NCBI GenBank assembly: GCA_026692705.1
Contig: JAPLOE010000213.1
Span: 26,761-90,760, forward strand
Direction of reading: 5' to 3'
Origin: Planctomycetota bacterium
GTDB lineage: Bacteria; Planctomycetota; UBA1135; GCA-002686595
Length of the DNA: 64,000 bases
The first letter of the stretch is position 1, and every line of letters begins with the position of its first letter. A program made the position numbers and the translations under genes. Below, one piece after another: positions 38,237-46,452 of this stretch. The notes beneath the pieces were generated by a model, which worked only from the letters and a program-made list of their open reading frames with translations, had not been told where the DNA came from and made no database searches.

Positions 38237-38270
38237 GACGCCCATCCGAGCGAGGACTCGGGTGGGCGTC
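38237..38270 (+). terminator. Strong hairpin after norZ
   Basis: Arms GACGCCCATCCGAG (38237-38250) and CTCGGGTGGGCGTC (38257-38270) pair over 14 bases with one G-T pair and a 6-base loop. There is no T-run behind it, so a Rho-type or structure-only terminator or mRNA-stabilising end is possible. It begins 29 bases after the norZ stop. Confidence 0.6.
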
Positions 38271-38385
38271 CTGCTTGGACAGGGAACGAGCTGACTGTCG
38301 AACTGCGTGGGCCTTGTCGGCGGGCGCCACGACAGGGAAGACTCGGTCGGGTAGGCTCCGCGCGAGAAGGCGAAAGGAAGCGACG

Positions 38386-38667
38386 ATGGGCTGGTACTCG
38401 TGCGTGATCCACGGAGAGAACTTTCCGGGCGTGATTCTCGGCCGGAAGGAGAAGATCGGGTTCTACGCGACGCGCGCGGTCGAGGCGGACTCGGTCGAGG
38501 ACGCGGAAGCGAAGGCGCTGGAAGAGCTCCAGCAGGAACCGAAGCTCGCCGTCGACGAGGAGGAGCTGACGGAGGACGCCCAGGTGTACTTCGAGCAGAT
38601 CACGCAGCTCCCCGGGCGCCCCAAGGACATGCCGACGGGCTTCACGTGGTACGTCGTCGGAACCTGA
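38386..38667 (+). CDS. Small hypothetical protein
   Basis: 93 residues from ATG 38386, with AAGGAAG about 8 bases upstream. It starts with MGWYSCVIHGENFPGVIL, has KIGFYATRAVEADSVEDAEAKALEEL and ends TGFTWYVVGT. The pattern of a beta strand, an acidic helix and a second strand suggests a small soluble alpha/beta protein. No signal or membrane segment. Family not recognised. It has codon choice like its neighbours and does not overlap anything, so it looks real. Confidence 0.65.
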   Translation: MGWYSCVIHGENFPGVILGRKEKIGFYATRAVEADSVEDAEAKALEELQQEPKLAVDEEELTEDAQVYFEQITQLPGRPKDMPTGFTWYVVGT

Positions 38668-38691
38668 AGCTCCGGCGGTCGGCCGCGGCGG

Positions 38692-39501
38692 TCAGCGCTG
38701 CGCGAGCGCGGTCGCGAGCAGCGTGATCGGCGTCTCGAAGACCAGCTCGCGAACTTCGGTGTCCGTCATCGCGTGCAGCGTCCGGGCTCCGGGCTCGGCC
38801 CAGCTGTCGAGGCGCAGGAAAGCGCCGTCGCGCTGCAGCACGACGATGTAGTGGTTCGCGAACGTCCCCGGCGTGACGGGCAGGCTGCGGCCGGAGTCCA
38901 TGTCCTCGTTCACGCCGACGATCAGCGCGCCGAGCGGTCGCTCGCGGAAGTAGGCGAGCACGGCCTCGCGGCGATCGTGGAGCGTGGCTTCGCTGCGACC
39001 GAAGAGCGCCCACGTCTCGAGCCCGACGGCCTCGAACACGCGGTGCGCCTCGTCGCCCTCCTTGCGCTCCCAGCCGACGACGTTGCGCGCCGCGTCGTAC
39101 ACGGGCCGGCAGGCGCCGTAGATCCCGGGTTCGCCATCGACGTTCGCCTCGTCGTAAAGGCGCTCCTGCAGTCGGTGCACGCTCTCCTGTGTCGGCACCG
39201 CAGGAAAGCCGAAGCGCGCCGCGAGCTCCTCCCACGTCCCGCCACTCGCGAGGAACGCGTTGAGCGCCGCCGCGCACGCGCAGCGCGCCGCATCGGCGTC
39301 CGTGTCCCCGAGCTGGTCGAGCTGCGACACGCGGCTCAGCTTCTCGAGCATCGTCGCGCCCGCGAGCACGTTGGCCTCGGAATACGCCGTCAGCTCGATC
39401 TTTGGAGCTGCGGTGCAGCCCGCGAGCACGAGCGCGGCGACTACAGAGACTCGTCCGGCGCGGAGCTTGAGCCGTTCGACATTCGCTTCGAGGAACGCCA
39501 T
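38692..39501 (-). CDS. Putative lipoprotein, papain-like or unknown fold
   Basis: 269 residues from ATG 39501 (GTG 39507 is possible). The leader ends in ALVLAGC, a clear lipobox. The mature part has a Cys pair in DAARCACAAALNAFL near residue 75, then WEELAARFGFPAVPTQESVHRL, and later ANHYIVVLQRDGAFLRLDSWAEPG. The Cys near the helix start followed much later by a His in a strand and Asp is reminiscent of papain-like peptidase or NlpC-like order, but this is only a resemblance. It is convergent with the small protein gene at 38386. Confidence 0.7.
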   Translation of the reverse strand: MAFLEANVERLKLRAGRVSVVAALVLAGCTAAPKIELTAYSEANVLAGATMLEKLSRVSQLDQLGDTDADAARCACAAALNAFLASGGTWEELAARFGFPAVPTQESVHRLQERLYDEANVDGEPGIYGACRPVYDAARNVVGWERKEGDEAHRVFEAVGLETWALFGRSEATLHDRREAVLAYFRERPLGALIVGVNEDMDSGRSLPVTPGTFANHYIVVLQRDGAFLRLDSWAEPGARTLHAMTDTEVRELVFETPITLLATALAQR

Positions 39502-39623
39502 GCGCACTCGAGTCTAGGCGGCCGACATCGACAAGCGCCACTGGACGCGGGCGAAGCGCGAGCAGAGGCTCGCGTGCGATGAAGCTGCTCGCCAGGTGAT
39601 CGTCGCGTCGCGCCCGTACGCGG

Positions 39624-41201
39624 TCAGCGCTTGCCCGGCTTGCGTTCCGCGGGCTCTTGCTTGCGAAGCAGCGCGAGTGCCGCATCGAGCACAGGGTCCT
39701 TCGTCGAAGTGAAGTCCGCGCTTCCCGCCTTGACCTCGACGTCGGGGGCGACGCCGACGTTCTCGATGGCGCGACCCTCAGGGTCCATGTCGATCCAGCG
39801 CGGCAGGTTGACCTGGATTCCGCCCTCGAGCTCGAGCCGCCGCGGGTTGGCGCTCGAACCGCCGGTGCGATCGCCCATCGTCGTGACCTGCGGGCACTGG
39901 GCGAACATCAGCGCCATCGACTCGGCCGAGCTGAAGGTCTTCTGCCCCTGCAGGCACACGACGGGCGACTCGAAACGCCAGGGACCGCGCGGCTCGAAGT
40001 CGCGCGCGAGCACGTCTCCGAGCTGGTCGTGCCGGGGCCCGTTGCGATAGCGATTCGTGCTGTACGTGCGCCTCGAATCGACGAAGCGGGCGGCAACGTC
40101 GCGCGCCAGCAGCTCGTCACCACCGCCGTTGAAGCGCAGGTCGACCACGAGGCCGAAGCAGCCGCCGAGCTTCTCGAGCACGTCGTCGATCGTCGCAGCG
40201 AGCTCCTTGTCGTTCAGGCCATCGACCAGCACGTAGCCGATGCCATCTTCCGTCTTGCCCCACTGCACGTTGTGCCGGGTGTTGACGAGCTCCGGGAACG
40301 CCTTGCGCACGGCCTCGTAGCTCGCGTTGAGCGGTCGCGACCGCGAGTAGCCCGGGAGGAACTCGTCGCCGCAGCGCACCCACACGTGCAGGTCGCGGAG
40401 CTTCGCCGTCAGTCCGTCGATCGCCACCGCCGCCGCGAAGGTCGTCCTCGCCTTCTCCGCACGCTTTCGCCAGAGCTCGCCCTCCTTCTTCCAGTCAACC
40501 TCCGGAAGCGAACCGAACTTGGCGTACTCCTTGTCGAAGGCCTCCCACACCGCGTCGAAGGCTCGCACGGCCGCACTTTCGTCCATCGCGACGAGCGCCG
40601 GCAGCGGCCGCTTCTCGAACGCCGCGACGAGCTCGAGCTTGCCCTGCTCCTTGTCGGCGACGAAGTAGCGGCGCGGCCCTTCGACGGTCTCGCAGTCGAG
40701 CACGATCGAGCCCTGCTTGGGAATCACCGGCAGGTTGTTCGCTTGCCACCCGCTCGAAATTTTCCAGGCACACATGCGCCTGGCCCAGGCGATCTGCTCT
40801 TCAGGCCCATTCTTCGCCACGGTCTTCGCCGGAAACAGCTCGCCCAGATGCGCCGGATTGAAGCGCATCCACACGCTCGTGACCTGCTCACCTTCACCGC
40901 CGACCTTCGAGCGCAGCTTGGCCGGCTTCTCGGGAAAGAGCGCGGCCCAGACGACGTTCTTCTCGGCCACGCCGAACACGACCGTCGTCTTTCCGAGCGT
41001 GAGGTCGAGCTGTCCCAGATGGTCGAAGTGGAAGGACTTGAGCTCCCACACGTCGCCCGGTCCGCAGGTCCACTCGCGCGGAGCTTGGCCATCGGCGAAG
41101 TCGAGCGTCGCGGGATAGACCTTGGTCAGGTCTCCGGCGACGGCGCGCGCACCGAGACTGACGAGTGCCAGCAGCGACAGCAGCAGAAGACCGATCCTCA
41201 T
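39624..41201 (-). CDS. Secreted S41-family serine peptidase (C-terminal-processing type)
   Basis: Start ATG 41201 has AAGGAG about 7 bases upstream and leads straight into a signal peptide (IGLLLLSLLALVSLGARAVAG); 525 residues. The N-terminal 200 residues are a beta-rich region of unknown role. The peptidase part begins about residue 215 and contains GYVLVDGLNDKELAATIDD, the central LVVDLRFNGGGDELLAR and the catalytic serine in KTFSSAESMALMFAQ, followed by GDRTGGSSANPR. This is the tail-specific protease catalytic core. No clear PDZ domain is seen, which differs from Prc/CtpA. Confidence 0.82.
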   Translation of the reverse strand: MRIGLLLLSLLALVSLGARAVAGDLTKVYPATLDFADGQAPREWTCGPGDVWELKSFHFDHLGQLDLTLGKTTVVFGVAEKNVVWAALFPEKPAKLRSKVGGEGEQVTSVWMRFNPAHLGELFPAKTVAKNGPEEQIAWARRMCAWKISSGWQANNLPVIPKQGSIVLDCETVEGPRRYFVADKEQGKLELVAAFEKRPLPALVAMDESAAVRAFDAVWEAFDKEYAKFGSLPEVDWKKEGELWRKRAEKARTTFAAAVAIDGLTAKLRDLHVWVRCGDEFLPGYSRSRPLNASYEAVRKAFPELVNTRHNVQWGKTEDGIGYVLVDGLNDKELAATIDDVLEKLGGCFGLVVDLRFNGGGDELLARDVAARFVDSRRTYSTNRYRNGPRHDQLGDVLARDFEPRGPWRFESPVVCLQGQKTFSSAESMALMFAQCPQVTTMGDRTGGSSANPRRLELEGGIQVNLPRWIDMDPEGRAIENVGVAPDVEVKAGSADFTSTKDPVLDAALALLRKQEPAERKPGKR

Positions 41202-41501
41202 GCCAACTCCTTCTCTCCAATGCCCGCCCGCCGACGCGCGGCGGTTTGCTTCTCTCCACTCCCGATCTGACGACCCATGGTCCGACTTGCCGAACGATGC
41301 CAGCGCCACTCACGAGGGCGTTCCGGGACTCGGAAACACTCGAGCGCTGCGCGGCTCTCGGGGCGAGCCCGCTCGGGCCGTCCCGAGATGTTCTCAGCCG
41401 CGACGAGCTCCGGCAACTGCGCCCCGTCGCTCCGCCGGCAACGGATCGGGCGGTTCTGACCTCTGGACGCGAGCGAGGAGCGCGCCGAGACTCGGCCGGC
41501 C
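41202..41501. other. Divergent intergenic region, no gene seen
   Basis: 300 bases between the S41 peptidase (minus) and the secreted protein at 41502 (plus). Open frames cross it on both strands, but none has a good start, a recognisable protein or coding continuity. It should hold both promoters; I could not pick convincing boxes. Confidence 0.5.
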
Positions 41502-43133
41502 ATGAAGAGACTCGCGCGCTGGCTGCTCGGTGGTGTCGCCGCTCTCACTGCGTTCGCGCCAGCGGGATTCGCGCGCGGAGAGGATGAGCTCGCGCGCCGC
41601 TTCTCCGGCTTCGATCGCGATCGAGACGGGCGGGTGGAGTTCACGAAGGTGGAGCGGCTCGAGCTTGCGCAAGAGTCGACAACGGGCGAGCTCGCGTTGC
41701 TCTTGGTCGATGCGCGCTTGCTCGCGGGCGAAGGAGCGGCCGCGTTGCGAGCGCAGCTCGACGTGCTCGCGGTGGACTGGGCTCGCGAGGGACTTCGGCC
41801 GCGCGCGTACGCGATCGAGTTCGCACCTTCCGCCGGCCACCGTGACGGCAGTTACGTGCTGGCGCTGCGCGCTTTCCTGCGCGCCGCGCGCGAGGCGGAC
41901 GCGACGTTGCGCGGAGCGCTGCTCGTCGGCCACTTCCCCGATGCGCTGCTCGTGCGCACGTGCGCCTGGCGCCGCGACGATCCGCTCACGCTTGGCGCGG
42001 GCGAGCGTCGCCGCGACCTCGGTGCGGTGCCGTGGCTGCGTGTGGTGCCCGAGATCGTCGCCGAGCGTTGTGATCTGGTGCTCGCGGACCTCGATGGCGA
42101 CTGGGAATCGCTCTATTTCGAAGCGCCGACGCGCGTCCCGACGCTGCTTGCGGCCTTTCCGGGTGGTGTCCCGGCGAGCGGTGGAATCGCGAGCGACTTC
42201 GAGCGCGATGCGCTGGTCTTCCGCGACTTTTTCCACGTGAACGACGGCGCTTTCGAGGCCGCGGAACAGCTCGGCGACGACGGCTCCGTCCGCGCGCTGC
42301 ACGTGCGCACGCTCGACAGCGCGCGCGACTTCGAGTGCAGCACGGCCGACGCCGCCGCGCCGAATCCGCTCGCGCTGCCCGACCTCGCCATCTCGCGCCT
42401 CGACGCGCGCGGCAACGCTCGCGACCTCGCGGAGGAACGCGCGCTGCTCGTCGAGAACCTGCAGGCGAACCACGCCTACCGCACGCAAGCGCGGGGCGCC
42501 GCGCATCGCCCGGCCTCCTTCGCCTGCGATCTCGACTCCGGTTTCGACTCGCTCGTCGGCGCCGCCGCCGAATGGAGTCCGTTCGAGCGCTCGCAGCTCG
42601 ACCAGCACGGCAGTCCGTCGCGACAAGCGTTGCGCGCGTGGCTCGAGCAGCCCGCGAGCCTGCGAACGCTGCGTGCGCACAGCGACGCCTGGGGCTGCGC
42701 CGTCGGAGCCGGCGAGGAAGGCCCGCGCGTCGACGCCGCCTTCTGGCGCGACATGCGCGCTCGCAACCTCACCGTCGCTCCCGCCCTCTGGGTCCACACC
42801 GGCTGTCAGGCGCTCTCTCCGCCGGGCGCCGCCGAGCTCTCCTTCGATCACCCCGACTACGGCCGCAACCAAGGCGCCGAAGCCATCCTCTTCCACGGCG
42901 GCGCCCTCGCGATCCTCGGCCGCGCCAAGGTCTTCTACGACGAACCCCGCGGCTTCGCCGAGACCCTGCGCTCCGGCGGCCGCATGGGCGACGCGCTGCG
43001 CCGCTACTTCGAGCTCGAACGCGCCGGCCCCACCTGGGACTCCGTCGGCGGCGACATCGGCCGCAAGCGCACCTACTTCTGGAGCCTCCTCGGCGACTGG
43101 ACCCTGCGCCTCCCGCAGACCCCGGGCCGCTGA
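41502..43133 (+). CDS. Secreted protein, possible C25/caspase-like peptidase fold
   Basis: 543 residues with a signal peptide (LARWLLGGVAALTAFAPAGFARG). Directly after it comes an EF-hand-like stretch (FDRDRDGRVEF, D38, D40, D42), although the twelfth loop position is Lys rather than Glu. The main part has a Rossmann-like order (ALLVGHFPDALLV, LVLADLDGDW), a conserved-looking AHSDAWG (about residue 402) and ALWVHTGCQALSPPGA (about 430-445). A His in the first and Cys in the second would match the order in gingipain/C25 peptidases. This is a guess from motif shape. FHGGALAILGRAKVFYDEP near residue 470 is also like the late C25 core. Confidence 0.7.
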   Translation: MKRLARWLLGGVAALTAFAPAGFARGEDELARRFSGFDRDRDGRVEFTKVERLELAQESTTGELALLLVDARLLAGEGAAALRAQLDVLAVDWAREGLRPRAYAIEFAPSAGHRDGSYVLALRAFLRAAREADATLRGALLVGHFPDALLVRTCAWRRDDPLTLGAGERRRDLGAVPWLRVVPEIVAERCDLVLADLDGDWESLYFEAPTRVPTLLAAFPGGVPASGGIASDFERDALVFRDFFHVNDGAFEAAEQLGDDGSVRALHVRTLDSARDFECSTADAAAPNPLALPDLAISRLDARGNARDLAEERALLVENLQANHAYRTQARGAAHRPASFACDLDSGFDSLVGAAAEWSPFERSQLDQHGSPSRQALRAWLEQPASLRTLRAHSDAWGCAVGAGEEGPRVDAAFWRDMRARNLTVAPALWVHTGCQALSPPGAAELSFDHPDYGRNQGAEAILFHGGALAILGRAKVFYDEPRGFAETLRSGGRMGDALRRYFELERAGPTWDSVGGDIGRKRTYFWSLLGDWTLRLPQTPGR

Positions 43134-43140
43134 GGCGGCA

Positions 43141-44319
43141 TCAGTCCGCGAGTTCGCTCTCCGGATCCGCGGGCGGCCAGCGATTGGCCCGCGCACGCTG
43201 CTCATACCAACGGTGCATCGCGGCGTCGTCGACGGCGTACTCCCCGCGTGCCGACTTCCACACGATCGAAGGATTCCGCGAACGCAGGGACTCGAGCGCC
43301 TTCTGCGACATCTGGACCGTCACTGGATCGCCCACGCGCTCGCGATAGAAACGGAGCGCCTCTGCGTCGTACGGTCGAAAGCGCGGGCCCTGCTCGAGCA
43401 GGCGCCACAACACGGCGCGTTCGAGCGGCCGGAGGGCGAGGAAGTCCGCCTCCATCTGTGCTTCGTCGGCTCGCTGCCGTTCGAGCGCGAACTCGAGCAT
43501 CGTTCGCTCAAAACGAACCCCTTGCACGCCCGACAACGGGCTCAGCGCCTGACCGAGGGCCTCCATAAGGAACTGCGGTCGGCTCCCGAAGGCCTCGAAG
43601 GCCGCCTGGAGCGTCTCGATGTCGATCGGAGCGAGTTCGGGGCGCTGGGCCGTGATCAGCGCCGCGAGGTGCTCGAGGAACGGGCGCCCGAGGAGCGGCA
43701 TGCGAGTGACCTGCGAACCGTAGAAGGGGGCGCCGCCGGTGTTGACGAGGCGCAGCAGCTTGTCGCGGTCGGAACCCGACATCACGAGCATGAGGTTCAC
43801 CTGCCCGGGACGGTTGAGCTGGTCGCGCGCGGACTTCAATGCCGCCATCGTCGCCTCTCCGGCATCGCTCGTGAGCGCGTGCTGCGCCTCGTCCACGATC
43901 AGCGCCACCGGAGTCCCGCTCGCTTCGCGCAGGGCGCGCAGTGCGTCCGTCAGGGTCGCGCCGTCGACCTTGCCGATCCTGCCGAGGTCGATCTCGAGCC
44001 CCGCGACGGTCAGGCTCTCGAGCCCGGCTCGCTTGGCCGCCTTGCTCAGCAGCCCCGCCTTGCCCGCGAGGGCCTTGGCAACGGCGTCAGCGATCAATGT
44101 TCCCGGATCGCGACGTGGATCGGCCCACAGGTCGACGTACACGACGGCGACGCCACTGGCCTCAAGGGCCGGCTTCAGGTCGGCCTGCAGGAATGTGGAT
44201 TTGCCCGTGCGGCGCGGAGCGGCGAGGAACAGGCCATTCTGGGCGTCACCCAGCAGGGTGAGCCCTCTCAAGGCCGCGACAAGCTCGCGAGCCAGCTCCA
44301 GACGGGCAAAGTGCGACAT
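43141..44319 (-). CDS. AAA ATPase of unknown role
   Basis: 392 residues from ATG 44319. The frame upstream is noncoding in style. Walker A is AAPRRTGKSTF (33-43) and Walker B is VALIVDEAQHAL, with a sensor region VMSGSDRDKLLRLV. The C-terminal 170 residues are helical with a winged-helix-like part (FLALRPLERAVLWRLLEQGP). The order resembles P-loop STAND/ORC-like ATPases of the DUF type found alone in genomes, sometimes with defense or toxin genes. An unusually AT-rich leader with repeated half-sites precedes it, which points to tight autoregulation. It converges with the secreted protein gene at 41502 (7 bases apart). Confidence 0.8.
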   Translation of the reverse strand: MSHFARLELARELVAALRGLTLLGDAQNGLFLAAPRRTGKSTFLQADLKPALEASGVAVVYVDLWADPRRDPGTLIADAVAKALAGKAGLLSKAAKRAGLESLTVAGLEIDLGRIGKVDGATLTDALRALREASGTPVALIVDEAQHALTSDAGEATMAALKSARDQLNRPGQVNLMLVMSGSDRDKLLRLVNTGGAPFYGSQVTRMPLLGRPFLEHLAALITAQRPELAPIDIETLQAAFEAFGSRPQFLMEALGQALSPLSGVQGVRFERTMLEFALERQRADEAQMEADFLALRPLERAVLWRLLEQGPRFRPYDAEALRFYRERVGDPVTVQMSQKALESLRSRNPSIVWKSARGEYAVDDAAMHRWYEQRARANRWPPADPESELAD

Positions 44320-44323
44320 GAAA

Positions 44324-44368
44324 TATCCTCGAGTATCTTCCGTTGGATACTTTATCCGAAGGTGGATA
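44324..44368 (-). promoter_or_regulatory. Array of TATCC/GGATA half-sites before AAA ATPase gene
   Basis: Four full half-sites, TATCC at 44324-44328 and 44353-44357 and GGATA at 44345-44349 and 44364-44368, plus a partial one at 44334. GGATACTTTATCC (44345-44357) is a perfect inverted repeat. The stretch is much poorer in G+C than its surroundings and ends 5 bases before the start codon, so it looks like promoter and operator. Confidence 0.5.
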
Positions 44369-44378
44369 GAACACAATA

Positions 44379-44393
44379 GTCCGGCCGCCGGAC
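44379..44393. terminator. Small GC hairpin between Imm32-like and AAA genes
   Basis: GTCCGGCCGCCGGAC folds into a 6-base perfect stem with a 3-base loop. It lies 111 bases past the Imm32-like stop on the minus strand. No T-run. It may end transcription from the upstream minus-strand genes or be incidental in this GC-rich DNA. Confidence 0.3.
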
Positions 44394-44503
44394 CGGGGCT
44401 CCGCCCGACCCCTCGGGCTCGGCGCTGCTCCACCAACGTCACCGAGCCCACCACTCCAGTCGTGGCTCCCGTTGCAGGGCGAGGCCGAGCTCGAGATCGG
44501 GGT

Positions 44504-44767
44504 TCAACTCGGTCGCGAGGAGTTGCGGTCGGTGGGCACCAGCACGAGCCGGAGGTGATGCGCAAGTACGGTTCCGGTCCCCACGGGGGACTCTTCGAGT
44601 TCTGTGCCCGCCCACGCGGGCGTCATCAGATGAACGTGCCCGGCACCCTTGCGCAGCGACTCGAGCTGCTTCGCTAGGAACTCCACTCCAGCCGCGTCGA
44701 GGTAGATCTCGACTTCCGTGCGTCCTTCGGAGGAACGCGCTGCATCGCGGAGTTCGACGGTGATCAT
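44504..44767 (-). CDS. Small Imm32-like protein
   Basis: 87 residues from ATG 44767, too short to stand out. The sequence has MITVELRD at the start, VEIYLDAAGVEFLAKQLESL in the helix and HVHLMTPAWAGTELEESP followed by LAHHLRLVLVP. This order (strand, helix, HxHxMTPxWxGxEL, final strand with paired His) matches the immunity protein 32 family as I know it, usually found with polymorphic toxin systems. No toxin gene is visible nearby; the 44800-46404 gene upstream encodes a secreted peptidase-like protein. It may be an orphan immunity protein or of another function. Confidence 0.6.
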   Translation of the reverse strand: MITVELRDAARSSEGRTEVEIYLDAAGVEFLAKQLESLRKGAGHVHLMTPAWAGTELEESPVGTGTVLAHHLRLVLVPTDRNSSRPS

Positions 44768-44799
44768 CGGGGGTGAAGCAACGGGGAATCGGACGGCGC

Positions 44800-46404
44800 T
44801 CAACGCTTGAACTCGAGCTTGGAGATGAAGCTCACCCACTCGGCTTCGAGGGCGGGGATGTCGATGCCGTCGAAGGCCTTGCCGAGCGCGTGCTTGCGGG
44901 AGGCGATGCCGACGGCGGCCTTGGCGGCGCGGTCGTCCTTGCGGCCTTGGGTCTCGAGCAGGGCGAGGTTGCGGGAGTAGTCGAGCTTGAGCTCGTTGAA
45001 GTAGGTGTCGAGGATCTTCGACCACTGCGGGTGCTTCTGCACGACCGGCGACTGGCGCAGGAAGTAGATCATCGACCAGCCTTGGGCGTAGCAGAGGCCG
45101 ACGCGGTCGGAGCGGTAGTACTCGGGTTGCTCGAAGCCGATGATGTCCTTCCACGGGACGAACTTGGCCTCGTTGACGGCGCGCTGGATGTAGCCGAAAC
45201 GCCAGGGATTGATGCCGATCTTGCGCACCTTGGAGCCGACGACGTCGGCGCCGGAGAAGTAGTCGCCGTGGCCTTCGTTGAACCACGAGTGCGGCGGGAC
45301 CTCGCCGGCCGAGTAGTGGATGTACTGATGGAAAGCCTCGTGGTAGAGCACGATGAACGTGTTCTCGTCGCCGCTGGAGCGCTTGCCCTTCTCCTTGACC
45401 TGCGCGTCGTAGAAGACGAGCTCCTCCGCGACCCAGTTCCAGTAACCGGCCGAGCCCGGAGGCCCGCCGTAGGCCATGTACTCGGTGCGATCGCGGCAGA
45501 CGCGCACGGTCGAGACCGCGTTGATCTCGCCGGCGGGCGGGAAGAGCGTGCTGGACTCCTTGCGGAGCGACTCGATGTCGGCGAGCAGCGTGCGGATCAG
45601 CGGCTGGTCGTTGGTGTGGTAGAGGCCGATGAAATTCTCGGTGTCCTCGGCCTTCCAGCCGCGCACCATCTTCTGGCGCACCTTGACGCGGTAGTCGATG
45701 CCACGCAGGCCTGAACGCGCGTACTTCTGCGTGAGCTTCGTGACGTCCTGGCCCTCGGGCTCGGAGAGCTCGGCCTTCTCGGCCATGTGGCGCCAGATCT
45801 TCTCCTGCTCCTTGAAGTCGCTCTCGTAGCAGGTCGCGACGAACGCGACCGTGCGCTTGCCTTCTTGCACGTAGGCGTAGCACCAGCCGACGAGGCGGTC
45901 GCCGGGGCCGTTCTGCTTCTGCGCGAGCGTGTAGACGGTCGACGTCCAGCCCGCGCGCGGCTTGCCCGGCTCCGAACGGCCGAGTTCCCAGCCAGTCTGG
46001 CGCTCGAACCAGCGCTGCAGCGTGCTGATCGGCGGCGGCGGCGGAGCTTCCGGCTTGCGCTCGACGGGCGCGGCCTTGCTCTTGCCCTCTTCGTCCTCGG
46101 GCGCGGGCGGCGGCGTCGGCTCGGGCTCCTTCGGCTGCGGATCGGGCACGAAGTCGATCGCGACGACCGACAGCTCCGGCCGCGCCTTGCGACGCTTCTT
46201 CGGATCGGGGTCGAGCTTCTCCGCGTAGTACAGCACGACGAATTCCTCGTCGGGCTGCGTCGGGATCGCCTCGTAGTCGCGCGGGCGATCGAGCTCGATC
46301 CCGAGGTCGGGGAATTTCTCGTTCGAGTAGCCTCCCTGCGCGGTCGGCGCGAGCGAGGGGAACAGCGAAACGAGGGTGAGCGAGAGGAGTTGGAGCAGGA
46401 ACAT
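44800..46404 (-). CDS. Secreted gluzincin-like metallopeptidase (DUF1570-type)
   Basis: 534 residues with a signal peptide (FLLQLLSLTLVSLFPSLAPTAQG). A Pro/Glu-rich linker is near 88-125. The catalytic region has HEAFH (H355-H359) followed by HSWFNEGHGDYF with E377 17 residues after the second His, as in gluzincins such as DUF1570 proteins of planctomycetes. INPWRFGYIQRAV and the YAQGWSMIYFL segment after it also fit that group. Substrate unknown. It is divergent from the DgcN-like gene with 48 bases between starts, which is enough for overlapping promoters. Confidence 0.78.
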   Translation of the reverse strand: MFLLQLLSLTLVSLFPSLAPTAQGGYSNEKFPDLGIELDRPRDYEAIPTQPDEEFVVLYYAEKLDPDPKKRRKARPELSVVAIDFVPDPQPKEPEPTPPPAPEDEEGKSKAAPVERKPEAPPPPPISTLQRWFERQTGWELGRSEPGKPRAGWTSTVYTLAQKQNGPGDRLVGWCYAYVQEGKRTVAFVATCYESDFKEQEKIWRHMAEKAELSEPEGQDVTKLTQKYARSGLRGIDYRVKVRQKMVRGWKAEDTENFIGLYHTNDQPLIRTLLADIESLRKESSTLFPPAGEINAVSTVRVCRDRTEYMAYGGPPGSAGYWNWVAEELVFYDAQVKEKGKRSSGDENTFIVLYHEAFHQYIHYSAGEVPPHSWFNEGHGDYFSGADVVGSKVRKIGINPWRFGYIQRAVNEAKFVPWKDIIGFEQPEYYRSDRVGLCYAQGWSMIYFLRQSPVVQKHPQWSKILDTYFNELKLDYSRNLALLETQGRKDDRAAKAAVGIASRKHALGKAFDGIDIPALEAEWVSFISKLEFKR

Positions 46405-46452
46405 GGGCGGCGGCGGCTCGTCGAGCGCGCCGCTATCCTACGCAGCGCCCCC

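Noticed and set aside
41165..41587. Plus-strand open frame across the 41.2-41.5 kb spacer
   Set aside because: Runs into the secreted-protein gene in another frame and has no recognisable protein features.
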